Below are positions 47,055-58,432 of a stretch of 64,000 nucleotides of DNA, in pieces. This DNA is from Zhengitettix transpicula. Its lineage: Eukaryota > Arthropoda > Insecta > Orthoptera > Tetrigidae. Numbering within the stretch: position 1 is the stretch's first letter; each line of letters opens with the position of its first letter. The translations under genes were made by a program, and so were the position numbers. The notes below the pieces were generated by a model. That model was not told the DNA's origin. It made no database searches and saw only the letters and a list, made by a program, of their open reading frames with translations. The stretch lies in NCBI GenBank assembly GCA_037074705.1, contig CM073590.1, positions 212,518,746 to 212,582,745 of the forward strand. Direction: 5' to 3'.

Positions 47055-47365
47055 AATAGCCGGCCAGCTGCCTCCGCTGGTCGAGGTAAGAAAAGGGAAT
47101 GATGCGTCCTCACAGTAAACCCTTCTCCCGCCATCGTAAGTGCGTGGAACAAGCGCCGAATAACCGAAGTACCCGTTTCATGTTTTTCTAGGGTTTCCCT
47201 GCATCACTTTAAGGCGCATTGCCAGGTAGGATCCTTAAAATTGGGGCCTCGGGTCTTAGTTAATCCTTGCCTATCATCCTCTCCCTTTATGCATGTCCCT
47301 TTTCACCTATAAGAGGGGAGTGGCCACTACGTGGATTACCCTGTACATAGCTGGCACACTTCTTC
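47055..47365 (+). mobile_element. RepA copy, 5'-truncated and diverged (plus)
   Basis: Runs from AGCCGGCCAGCTGCCTCC through TCCTCACAGTAAACCC, TCTCCCGCCATCG, TTTTTCTAGGGTTTCCC, GGTAGGATCCTTAAAAT and GGGGAGTGGCCAC to GATTACCCTGTACATAG. It starts in the element middle and ends near the tail without a clean poly-A. Confidence 0.65.
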
Positions 47366-48035
47366 TTCTATGACATTAAAAGATTAGATATTAGAACAAA
47401 ATTCCAAAAAAAATAACCAAATCTGAATTGGAATTTATCTGACATTCTTGAAAGATATAAATTATATAGATTTCAGTGCCCAAATAAATTAGGATAAAAA
47501 GTTTAATAAGAAAATTTAATTAGAATTTTTTTTGGATATAATCGACATTTTTTCCTTCATTTTGACCTCTTCAGATGCTAATTAATTAGTTCACATTTCT
47601 GGGATGTAAGCCAACGAATTCGATTTGTCCATTAGCAATTACAGTAATGAAGTCGTTATGCTGGTAAAATTAGTTGTGTTTTTTCATGGTATTCTGGAAT
47701 TGGGTCGGTATCGATCTATCGCTGATGCGTTTCATGCGCACACTGACGTTTAAAGTTCCTCATTGTGAACGGAGGTGCAACTGTGTTTCACTTTTCGCAC
47801 AAACAGTTTGAGTGGCTCTCGGCAGGGACGCCTGAGGCACACAGCCTTTGTAGCAATGAGTCAACTTCACTAGTGGTAACTGAAGGACGTCAACCAAAAG
47901 AACACAACTCCGTTTACAAGACTCAGATTATGACACGCGATTCTGTTTAAAGTTAAGGGTTATGAGAAAGAGATATTTTTTATACAATTAATCTGTAGTT
48001 TAGTAACAGCTACAACTAACGCTAAGTAATGGAAA
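47366..48035. other. Non-coding stretch between repeats
   Basis: No supported gene. The 61-codon frame at 47,765-47,950 starts at GTG and is unsupported. Confidence 0.45.
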
Positions 48036-48106
48036 TTCAGACAGCCCAGATGGGAGAGCAGCCGCGTAGCAAGCGGGAGTGCCGGGTTCGATTCCCGACC
48101 CCCTTG
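48036..48106 (+). other. tRNA-like sequence, probable SINE head or tRNA pseudogene
   Basis: A box-A-like GCCCAGATGGGAGAGCA lies in a D-arm arrangement. It is followed by a stem GCCGC/GCGGG around the seven-base loop GTAGCAA (T at position 33; anticodon would be AGC), then GCCGGGTTCGATTCCCGA, a good T arm with box B. The acceptor ends do not pair, so a functional tRNA is unlikely. The spacing of A and B boxes fits an RNA polymerase III promoter, so a tRNA-derived SINE head is the best reading. The extent of any SINE body downstream (to about 48,180) is uncertain. Confidence 0.5.
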
Positions 48107-48474
48107 TTTTATTTCCATCCTGATTATTTAATTCAGTTTTTTCCTGATCTTGAAATAATCTTATTAAAGCACTGAGTGCTAGGATTAACTTTAAACATTT
48201 CTTCCAGTGACATGAATAGTGAATCATACTACGAATAACAATTATTAATTACATGAACATTACACATTACTTTGAAACAAAACTACATTCAATTCGGATG
48301 CTTCTAACATAGATTTAAGGAACAATAAATAATTTGAGTCTCTTATTACGTGATTTAAAACCTATAAATCTATCTCAGTTAATATTCTGTTATATATATC
48401 AGACACGTAAAAATTATTTTGAATGAAATTGTATGGAAGAAGTGAAGTAACAAAGACATCTTTACACAATTTTT

Positions 48475-48895
48475 AGAGTAACAGGCCACATGACATTAAT
48501 ACACGTGGTGGCAACTTCCCTATAATAGCACAGGAAGGGATGCGGAAAGGTAGAGCAAGGTAGCCAAGGGTTAACTAGGGCCCCGGGCTGTCGTTTAAGG
48601 ATCTTACCTTGCGTTCGCCTAAAAGTGATGCAGGACAAACCACAAAAAACCTGCATCAGGTTGGTCAGGCATTTGATACTAGTCCCACGCCCTTCCGATA
48701 GCGGGAGAGGAGTTTGCTGCGAGGAAGCAGCATTCTCACCTCCGTACCTCGACCAGTTTAGGAGGCAGCTGGCCGACTGTTCCTCCAATGCGAACAGAAA
48801 AAAAGCTCCTACCCCGGAACATACATCTCTCAAAACAGGCCGAGGTGCCTCGGCTTATGGGAAGTTTAGTTCAAAGACAAAGAGAGAAAAGAAGG
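48475..48895 (-). mobile_element. RepA copy, moderately diverged (minus)
   Basis: Begins TTTTTAGAGTAACAGGCCAC (short T-run), then ATAGCACAGGAAGGGATGCG, GGTTAACTAGGGCCCCGGGC, CCACGCCCTTCCGATAGCGG, GGCAGCTGGCCGACTGTTCC and CCCCGGAACATACATCTC. It lacks part of the AAAGGGG block near the tail and stops before the hairpin module. Open frames on both strands here are products of RepA, not genes. Confidence 0.75.
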
Positions 48896-48909
48896 AATGT
48901 GAGTAGATG

Positions 48910-51299
48910 TGGAACATTTTATTGCGCCTATAAAAGTCGGCGACTTTGTCTAAATTAAAGATATATATATATCAGCTTATAACCGTAGAGTGAGAAGCGT
49001 TTACAACACTTCAAAGTTGGCGTTGTTTATTGAGCACAAACAGAGTACTTTTATTCCTTTTTTTATAGACGAATTGAAAGTTTTTTTCGAGCGAGTGAAG
49101 AAATTCACGATCGTTGATGCGACAGTAATATGAAATTGACTTTGTTTCAAGATGTTTATGGACGGCACAGATAAAATGTGTTATGCATTACATTTTAGTT
49201 CACATTCAATTTGGAGCCATGTCATAGGTTAAATTTTTAGGCACACAAGAAAACTTTTTCTTTTTATATATTTTACTACGTTAAACGTTAGCGAACCCTT
49301 GAATGTCCCGTCGGAAAAAGCGACACTTTATAATAAATTTAGGTTTTATGAGGAGAAATTGCAATAGAATAAATATTGATAAAAAATTAAAAGTAATAAT
49401 GTTGAAAAAAATTCACAATGAAACTGATGAAAATATAAAAATGGAAGAACACTGCTCATATCGATAAAAGTAATTACAGTTACTAAGGGCTTTGGAAGAT
49501 ATTATTTCGAACATATGATATTAACTTATATACGCTTAAAATGTTACCCATTATAGAAAGATACAAAAGTTGAAAACTGTTTTCTGCTCATATATTTTAC
49601 ATGCATTTAATATAATAGGAAGATGATTTGAAACTGGTCTATGAAACTTTACGCTACATGTATTCCAATAATTTATTGCCGTTAAATTATATAAGTAATA
49701 TTTCAGACTTTAACTTCAAAACGTATTAAATTCGCTAATAATTTTGTGCACCAATTTATTTTTGCGATAGTATAATATTATTATTATTCATTAAATAAAT
49801 TGAATTATTTGTATAGGAATAATTATTTTATTTTAATTAATTCATTCCTGGTTTATCGGTCGACAATTATATACTTTTAATAAACTTTCCATGAGTAAAT
49901 ACTTAATTCAAAATTAGGGCTTCCGGCTAAACCGGTAATTATAACTTAAATAAAAAATTAAATTTATTTAGCTCCAAACCTAAAATTGAAATACAAAATA
50001 TATATTTAAAATGATTAAATCTCATATAAATCAAATCTCTTCTTAATTACGATATTTAAAATTTAATTAAAGAATAAATTTCACTTATGAGCGAGTTTGT
50101 AATGACAACCTGGTTTTAATGGAACATCATCCAATGGAACATAATCCATCTGACATTTGTAATTTAATAAACAAATAGAACAAAGTTAATTTACAGAAAA
50201 TTTAAGTTGTATTATTCAACTGAAACAAAAAATTACTATAAATATATAGTATAATACTATTTATATTTTTTGCAGATCTGTTGATTTACAATATTAAAAA
50301 ATTGAACAAGACCTATTACCAAAATATTGGACCCAACGTCAATGTATTCAGTTTTGTTGTTTAATTGAATAATACAACTTTTATTTCCTGATAAATTGTC
50401 CGTTTTTATATTTTTTATTAACCCATATTTAGTCCAGGGTTAAGGTAAAATTTTCAGTCACGTCGTAATTGACTTATTTTGATGTATGGGAATCGGTTTG
50501 TTTTAAAATTAAAACAACACCCATTTATTTTTAATTTGACCAGGAAGTTGATTAAGGCTTTAGTTGAATAAATATTTGTGGAGAATTTTAAATTGATAAA
50601 CGAAAGGTGAAAGAATTGTAGTAAGTTAAATATGAAATGAAATTTTAAAATGATTATAGTTTCAGTTAGAAACATCTTAACACGACAAAAACATGGAGGT
50701 ATATTATATTTGAAAATATTTAGTAATATGGAAAGGATTTTATTTATTTAGAGTGTTATCTTTAACAGCTGCAGCAAATCTTGCTTTTAAATTCCTTACA
50801 ATTTGAAATTCTAATGGAGTTGCTAATGGCGTTGCCGAGCTTCTCCTTTAAGTACCGATGCTTTTAATTCTAATTTAATGGAATGTTTTGAATATAGTAA
50901 GGGAGTAATAGATTACCCTACACGGAAAACATCAACTGAGGCAGTCAAATTGCTATTTCCTCCCACAGTAGGTTATTCGGCGTGCAGTGAAATTAACGAC
51001 TCTGTAAAATATCAGACAGGTACGTTTGAAATCAGCAAAGGGAGGAAAACACACTGATTACGCTAATGCTGTACTACAATTTAATTAATTGTTGTGCAAA
51101 ATAAATAGTAAGAATTCATGCTATTATGTGATCTGTAAATTCTTAAAAATCTATATTAGGGTTAATATAACTACAAGGGGCAGAATAAGCTGAATTTTTT
51201 TAAAATTAAAAATAACGGATATTTTAATATAAATTTATAAACAAATCTTTCTTAAAAAGTCACAATAAATATGATAAACAATATCTTTTTGATAATTAA
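48910..51299. other. AT-rich non-coding stretch
   Basis: No gene or repeat family is recognised. Confidence 0.5.
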
Positions 51300-52562
51300 T
51301 CTGTATTGTGTTTAAAAATTGATTGTTTTATTTGCAGGTGTTATTACACATTTGAATTCATTTATATAATTTTTTCTAAATAATTTTGGTAAATATGGAG
51401 ACAATCTACCTATATGATTAATTATTTGATAATTTATTTATTTAATGTTCTTATTCACAATATTTTCATTTTCTTCTAATTTTCCATGTTCTTTATCACT
51501 GTTTTTAATTTGTTTAAAGGATCTCATTTCATATTTCGTTACTTTTATAGATGTTATTTTGTTTTTATTGATATAAATTGATATTGGTCTTTTTTTGATA
51601 TTTTTAGATCCTATGTTAGTATTTTTTATTATTGTAAACCGCTATTGATTGATTAAATTTAAAGTGTAGAATTATTTTTTAAAATATTAAATATAGTAAT
51701 TTTTCATTGTTTTAGGTACTTAGGATCAGTTAATCTTACTGCTTACTTAAGCCAATAAAGATCAAAAGTATATTTTTAGATGGGTTAAGAATTTGTTTAT
51801 AGTATGCATATTTTACATTTGAAAACAATTTTTACAAACAAATAAATCGGCTTCTAATGGGTGGTTGCTTATCGACTAATGTTGCAGGAATAGTTTTAAA
51901 TTATGTAATTAATTATGTCATGGAAATAATGTACAAAATATAATGATCACTTATTTCAAATAATAAAAAAATGCTGACGCAATAAAAATTCCTGAAATAG
52001 TATAACACCCAAAATCGTGGAAATGGAATGAAACAATGTACTAATTGACGTAGATTTATCTATCATATTAAACTACGAATCAAGCCACACCGCATATAAT
52101 AAAAGAATGTAGCCATTAATATGATTAGAAAAGCAGGAAGATTAACGGATCCTAAGTACGTAAAACAATGAAAAACTACTATGTTTAATATTTAAAAAAA
52201 TAATTTCTATCCCCTAAATTTTATCAATCAATAATAAACAAAACTAAAATAGTATCTAAAAATGTCAAAAAAAGACCAACATCAATTTATGTCTAAAAAA
52301 CAAAATAAAATCTATCAAAGTAACGAAATATGAAATGATATACTTTAAACAATTTAAAAACAATGAAAAATAACAATGAAAATTAGAAGAAAATGAAAAT
52401 GTTGCTAATAATAACATTAAACCAAAATTGAAATTAAATTATCAAATAATTAATCAATTAATCCATAAATACCAAAATTATTTAGAAAAAATTATATAAA
52501 TGAATTCAAATGTGTAATAAAACTTGAAAATAAAATTGAATCCATTTTTAAAACAATACAGT
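51300..52562. repeat. Fold-back element with arms of about 440 bp
   Basis: The left arm (51,300-51,745) and right arm (52,130-52,562) are inverted copies at roughly 80-90% identity by eye. Examples are TTACACATTTGAATTCATTT, ATTTTTTCTAAATAATTTTG, CATTTCATATTTCGTTACTT, AGTAATTTTTCATTGTTTTA and GTACTTAGGATC, all found inverted in the right arm. The unpaired centre (51,746-52,129) has no coding potential. It is a good candidate for a long-TIR, non-autonomous DNA element or a recent inverted duplication. Very AT-rich. Confidence 0.75.
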
Positions 52563-53310
52563 TTAATTATCAAAAATATATTGTTTATGTTATTGATTGT
52601 TACTTTTTAAGAAAGACATGTGAACAAATCTGCTGAAAGATTATGTCAATGATTTATCGCATAACGATTTACATAACATATCGACAGAAATATTTGATCT
52701 GAAGTTAGGAAATTACTACAACGTAGCAAAATGGCGACAATTTAGTTGACGTTACAGAGAATTAATTCTTTGGATATACATATTCTATATACTGGACATA
52801 TAATTAACCAGCACTACTCTGACGAAAGTCGTTATTAATTTTCTTGTGATACTTATTTAGAGTTTCACTATTTATTTAAAACATATAAATTGAGTATTAT
52901 TTTTCAATAATGGAATGTTGCAGTATTTTTGGAAGACATGCGACGACAGGTGTGAATGTATAGGTTTCATTGAAGTGATGACATATATGATAGTAGAAAA
53001 GCAGAATAGTGTACTATAGCTTCCTTATATACACATGTATATAAGTACTAAATAATTTTGACTAATAAAATACTTGAGGAAAAGAATCATTAAATAAAAA
53101 AGTTTGAGCGATTAAGCTACTTCCTGCGAATTATTACTTTACTATATATATCTAACGTCACTGCACTAGATAATTTACATTTTTAATAATTCTTTGACGT
53201 AGTCCTTTCAATTAAGCATCACTGCACTAGTCACAGTAGGAAGAATACGTTCACACTATTATTTAATTATACCGGGAAAGTATATTATAAATTTCATCAG
53301 TACATAATGT
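52563..53310. other. AT-rich non-coding stretch
   Basis: Nothing recognised. Confidence 0.5.
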
Positions 53311-53313
53311 AAC

Positions 53314-53604
53314 GTGAAAGTGGACGAATCTTCCTTCCTTTTTGATGCGTTAGCACCATGTGCGCCGTACTTTGCGGTTCCCGAAGAGGAAGATTCATCA
53401 GATAATGCGGACATCCAGAATCTTCCAGCCAGTGCCAGCTGGACACTTCCCAAGATCAGCCTCCTTTGTGATGATATAGAAACGTCAACTGACCCAAAAC
53501 ACAGCACAGATAGAAAGCTGAAATTTACGAGTGTGCTCACTGCTTCGAGGCGTGGAAGTTTAACAAATCGAGTTCGAAAATGCCATCGGATCGTTTCCGA
53601 TTAG
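53314..53604 (+). other. 97-codon exon-like open segment, unrecognised
   Basis: This segment is open in plus frame from a stop at 53,305 to 53,604 and contrasts with the AT-rich surroundings. Its first codon here is GTG; there is no upstream ATG in frame. The translation is Ser/Asp/Glu-rich with an acidic patch (VPEEEDSSDNAD), then a basic end containing SRRGSLTNRVRKCHR, a possible kinase site. It looks more protein-like than other unassigned frames, but I recognise no family. The opposite strand is also open over 53,259-53,540. ATTTCATCAG at 53,291-53,300 could be an acceptor; no strong donor follows. It could be a terminal exon, a relic or chance. Confidence 0.3.
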
Positions 53605-54049
53605 CAATCCATTTCTGCGTATTGCAGTTACGTTCATTTTCCTGGCTTGAGTCACGTACGACGGAATTGAGTTGGCATGTATGCAGTCGCAGCAAAAATT
53701 TGCTTTTTCTGTGTTTGGAGAACAACTTCTGGTACTAAAGTTGGATTAGCCCGGGAATTTCTGCAGTGGGTCAATGCTTCTCAGTGTGATTTTATCTAGG
53801 ACGTTGCAAGTATATTTTAGAGGGGATGAGACTAGTTATAAAATTATCTTTTAGCATAAAAACAAAAAAATTAATACAACCAAAATGCTAATCTGTTATT
53901 CTGAAAACAAGAATTAGCCAAAGAAATTTATGTGTAAGGATCTCGTTTCATCTCTCTTTCTCTCACACACACACACAAGTAAGGATGATGAGACATTGTC
54001 ATATTTATTAAGTAGTTCATTTCGACATGAAAGACGAATTTAGAGAGAC

Positions 54050-54925
54050 TTCCTTACCGTGATTTGACAGTGGCGTATCAAGGATGGATGTATAATTTTC
54101 CACACAACGTTTCTGGGATCCTTGTTCCTTTCGTCAGGTGCTAAGAAGAGCCTAGAGAAACACAGCTGCACTTGTCAGCTGACAACACTCAAAAGCGACG
54201 AAAACGCAACGACAATGGGAGAGCCGAAGGAGTGGCGTAACAATAAGGGAGCAACGACAATGGGAAAACAGAAGGAATAATAGCAATTATTGAGTTTAAT
54301 AATGTCTCTTTGTGCATTAATAGCTGTGATGTTTGATTTAATGTGAAGCATCTCTGAAATGAGCCTGGAATTGTACCTGTCTAAAATCTTAGCATTTTGC
54401 CAATCAAATGTGTTTAGAATTAATAATATGTTTGGATACTACAGATTGTGTATCAATAGGAAGTTTGATATTAGACATATGTTCCTTGATACATGTCTTA
54501 AGGGAACGTTTTGTTTGCCCTATGCAGCAGGAATTACAATTAATGCAGGAGATTTTGTAAACAACACAATGTTTGCTGTAGGTGTGAAGTTGATCCTTGT
54601 GGTTTTTAATCAAGTATGAAAGGGTATTTGTGCAACTGTAAATGATATATATTTGATATTATTTGAATATTTGGACAAATTTGTGATGTAGAAATTTGTA
54701 ATAAGTGAGTACGAGAAATAATTTGGCTTGAGGTGTTTGGGGACGATTCACAGTAGGATGTTGGATTTTGTTCAGTAATCTATTTATGTGTTTAATAATA
54801 AAACTTAAAGGGTACTCATGGGAGATTAAAATGTTTCTGACAATATTTCAGTTGTGTTGATCGAACATTGAGTTAGAAAGAAATATATCTCTGTCTACAA
54901 GATTGTATACCATAGCTCTCTATGT
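54050..54925 (-). pseudogene. Penelope-like retroelement, C-terminal part (GIY-YIG), frameshifted
   Basis: The minus-strand translation from about 54,900 starts VYNLVDRDIFLSNSMF and goes on to ISHEYPLSFIIKHINRLLNK, the segment after the reverse transcriptase in Penelope-like elements. From 54,613 an open frame reads IKNHKDQL..., then VVYKISCINCNSCCIGQTKR and KEHMSNIK...SVVSKHIINS. This is the GIY-YIG nuclease with its CxxC knuckle; the usual Tyr of YIG is Cys here and the catalytic Arg is replaced by Cys in SLKTCIKEH. A one-base shift near 54,408 leads to DWQNAKILDR...RLISEMLHIKS. Stops and frameshifts show it is dead. The RT domain is absent. The 3' side runs to about 54,050 with CACCTGACGAAAGGAAC...AGAAACGTTGTG, typical of the distal region. 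Confidence 0.75.
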
Positions 54926-54930
54926 CCAGT

Positions 54931-55071
54931 CTCTCTCTCTCTCTTCTTCTCCCCCTCTATATATACATGTATACATACGCCAAATGCCATTTACTCGTCT
55001 CAATACGTTATAGACAGGGTACTATAAAGGAGGTTAGTAATCATAAACGATCTCTGATACCACCAGAGAAC

Positions 55072-55111
<40 letters not shown>
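54931..55111. repeat. CT-rich tract and (TA)n microsatellite
   Basis: A short CTCTCT tract (54,931-54,960) and a pure TA run at 55,075-55,111. The frame through them (54,922-55,128) is low complexity. Confidence 0.85.
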
Positions 55112-55116
<5 letters not shown>

Positions 55117-56660
55117 AATACTAATTAAGGAGGCCATTAATTATTTAAATAATTGGATTGTTTAGCGGTACAAATTCTTAAAGACGACAATGACGGCAGG
55201 CTTTTTGTCGGCGGTCTTTGTTGCGAGATGCTAATACTGGCTGAATTCAGTCTGGCGGATATTATGGTCGAGAGAGGGAGCAAAAATTTAAGAGTATGAA
55301 CAGCGGTGGCTCAAGCTTAAAAATTCAACTGAGAGACTTATGTGTTTTAAAAATCCAAGTAAAAAGGTCTGGACGGAGAAACTCGTTATAAAAACCGCAA
55401 AGCTGAAACAAAATGTTTAGCGCCACGTTCAGACACATACGAGTATCGAAATCACATTTTTCCGCAAAAAGGCATTGAGAAATAATACGTCCGACTGTTG
55501 ACCGGAGGTGCGGCTGATCGAGATCTCGGAGGAATAATACAAGAACTACAACCGTGTATTTTGACCGTGATGTGTAGAATCAGTGATTCATGGCTTTTTA
55601 GTGAATTCAGTCCCCAAGCTCCGAAAACTAAGTCTGGTACCAGTAGGACATTTGTGCGTACAAACTAAACTAATTAAATTCTGTAAACGGTAATTAAGGG
55701 TATTAGTCAGATTTCGTTCTTTTCATTTTTGTTAGATTTCGTATTCCGCTCGTTTCAATTTGGTTTAATTGTTAATTATTTAATTTATAATTTTTGATTG
55801 TTCTTACTTATCCAACCCAGTATAGACCCTGAGAAGAAGAGTTATTAAATTTGATTGTTTGTGAAATATAAAAGATTGTATTTTACTTTTAACGCCACCA
55901 ATTATAAATAAAAAATATACGTTTGTTAATTTTGACATTATTGAATTCGGCGTGCCAACCAGGGAAAACTAAATGAAGTAAAAAACTAAATGAACACCTG
56001 TTAAATTAATCATTGGCAAATTAAAAGTATTTTATTGTAATCATTTTGTTAAGTTATTCCATTAATTAGCTTCTTTTAATCATTACAATATATATATATA
56101 TATTGTAATGGTATATATATACATACATATACTTCCGTGGTCCAGCATATTTGAATAAGAACCCCAAGTATTCTGTTCTTAATTGAACTGATTTATTTAT
56201 TCTGGTAACTATCTATAGAGAAAATATGATACATCAGATACAACACTTAAATAAATAAATAAATAATAAAAACATTTATAGTTATAAACTTGGAGTTAAC
56301 ATACTCTTTCGTGGATTTTATTATCTGCTGTAGGTAGCATTGTTACCTGTGTCTACACTGTTAAAATCAACAAACATACCTCCGTATATCTGTACGAATA
56401 CTTTAATGCAGTGCTTATTGAAAGATATAATTGGGCCAAAACCGAATCTTGCTGCGTGATCCTATAAATATGCCATGTCAGCCATTTAAAAGACAAGTTA
56501 TTTAAAAAGCGTATCTCAAGAAAACGAAAATTAGTTCCACGGATCGTATAATCTTTCGTATTGCTTTTTATTATTATTAGATGTAACCCGGATATAATTA
56601 GGCCTATACTTCTTAATGAATCAAAATATTCCTTGTTTATTTCATTATTTAGACGAACTT
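55112..56660. other. Non-coding stretch
   Basis: No gene is recognised. 55,190-55,640 is less AT-rich than its surroundings but has no long frame. CATTACAATATATA...TATATTGTAATG at 56,080-56,110 is a small TA-cored palindrome. Confidence 0.45.
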
Positions 56661-56664
56661 CTTT

Positions 56665-56905
56665 TACTGAGCAGTAACGACTCCCTCGTGAGAGAACGTG
56701 TGCTTTGACGTCATGTTATGTACGCGCGCAGTAATTTAACTCAAAATTATCACATTTTTTAAATTATAATTCTTTCCGTTCTTATGCTAGTACTTTTTCT
56801 CGTGTTTTTAAGAATACGTGTACCAAGTTTTGTTGCAATCTGTCCACACGTTTAAATCTGTATCCGGATTATCGTACATACATACATCCTTTTTTATTAT
56901 CTAGA
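56665..56905 (-). mobile_element. Helitron 5' end (H8)
   Basis: On the minus strand it begins with TC at 56,905 (preceded by A) as TCTAGATAATAAAAAAGGAT, then GTATGTATGTACG and CAGATTTAAACGTGTGGACA. It aligns with H4 for about 240 bp through AAAGAATTATAATTT, GTGATAATTTTGAG and TTAAATTACTGCGCG to GTTACTG. The 3' end is absent. With H2 and H4 it defines a second Helitron family in the window. Confidence 0.7.
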
Positions 56906-57231
56906 TGCCATTATGAATTATACTAAACTCATGTGACAGTATTTTATTTCACATAGAATTACAACGTACGGTGTTCTGTTATTACAGACCAAATTAAAAT
57001 AAATTTCACTCGTTTTTTTTGTTGTATATTAATAAAAAAATCTCGTACTGAAGAATGTACTTAACTGTTTTTTATAAATTACTGGTTGTCGACCGATCTT
57101 TTACTTACTTACTGGATATCAATCCAAACTAATTCGAGCCATAATTAGTGAATTTATTTAAAAAATAAGCAACAGTAAGGGGAATATTTTATCAAAATCT
57201 AATTTATTTACAAATATTTAAATACACATAA

Positions 57232-58062
57232 CCTTTATCCGTGTTATCTGTCTTATACGCAGATGACACTAATTTGTTAATTACGGACATTGATTTAAAT
57301 AATCTCAATGCGAAGATTGAGACTGCATCTAGAGACCTAAATACTTGGTTCGCCGCCAATAAATTAACACTCAATGTACAGAAAACTAAGTTAGTTCGTT
57401 TTACAACAGAAACCAACAACATCGTAACGGATAAGTTCTCTGATCATGCGACTTTTCTCGGCTTGCAAGTCGACATGAAATTAAAATGGAACTTGCACAT
57501 TGATCGCCTCGTGCGCAAACTTAGTTCTGTTTGTTACTCATTGAGACTATTGATGCAACATGTTGATATCAAAACTGCTTCACTAGTCTATTTTGCCTAC
57601 TTTCATTCACATATGTGTTACGGTATTGCCAACTGGGGCAATTGTTCTCGTAGTGTGGATGTCTTCAAACTGCAAAAACGAGCCATTAGAATTATATCAG
57701 ATTCAGATGCTAGAGAAAGCTGCAGGCCGCTGTTCAAAAGACTCCATATTCTGACTCTACCTAGCGCTTACATATTAGAAATACTAAAATTTGTTAAACA
57801 CAACATGAACCTTTTTGCAAGTAACGGGGACAATCATGGCTATGACACAAGAAACCGTTCAGTTCTTAGGTCTGACAAGCACAGCCTCAGTCTCTACGAG
57901 TCTAGCGTTCATTATTCCGGTATCGCACTATTTAACAGCCTTCCTGATCATGTAAAGAACATCAACAACTACAACTTATTCGTAAAGGAGTGTAAAACTT
58001 ACCTTGTCAATGGAACTTATTACTCCGTACACGAATTTTTGAATCGGTCTGACATTCGTTGA
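57232..58062 (+). pseudogene. 5'-truncated non-LTR retrotransposon (CR1/Jockey-type) reverse transcriptase, C-terminal part
   Basis: The frame is open from the codon after a TAA at 57,229 to a stop at 58,060-58,062 (about 277 codons). There is no ATG at its start. It opens inside the palm of the reverse transcriptase: LSVLYADDTNLLI holds the catalytic YADD. Next come the NKLTLNVQKTK and TFLGLQVD motifs (palm end/thumb), then WNLHIDRLVRKLSS. The characteristic C-terminal tail follows, with YGIANWGNCS, LQKRAIRIIS, HGYDTRNRS and SGIALFNSLPDHVKNI. Endonuclease, ORF1 and the N-terminal RT motifs are missing, as expected for a 5'-truncated insertion. No stop or frameshift lies in 830 bp, so the insertion is comparatively young. 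Clade assignment (CR1/L2/Jockey group) is from overall motif style. It cannot reverse transcribe on its own. Confidence 0.88.
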
Positions 58063-58432
58063 ACTGCCTTGCCTACAAAATTGCCGAATATGCTATAAAT
58101 ATGTAAATAGTTTGTCCAGTTTTCCCCTTTTGGTTCTGTTTTCCTGCCTCTGCTTTCTGTTTGAGTAAATATCTATGACGACATCCCTCCGTACCTAGCG
58201 ACAGGAGATTAATACCAGGAAGTGATTTGTGTCGTGTGCGTGTTTCCTAAAAATAGTGTGTATGATTGTAGTGACTAGACTAATATAAACAGATATGAAT
58301 TTTTGTGTGTGTTTTTGTGTATTATAAGTTTATATGCAATTTATCTACTGTACATTTGTGACGAATCCTATTTCCTCTTTAGAGGGCTAATGGTGAATAA
58401 ACCTATCTATCTATCTATCTATCTATTTATTT
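58063..58432 (+). mobile_element. LINE 3' UTR with AATAAA and (CTAT)n tail
   Basis: The 3' UTR follows the RT stop codon and includes GGTGAATAAACC, with a polyadenylation-like AATAAA, directly before a CTAT tetranucleotide repeat (58,402-58,427). A microsatellite tail instead of poly-A is common in CR1/L2-type LINEs. No target-site duplication could be read with confidence. Confidence 0.75.
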
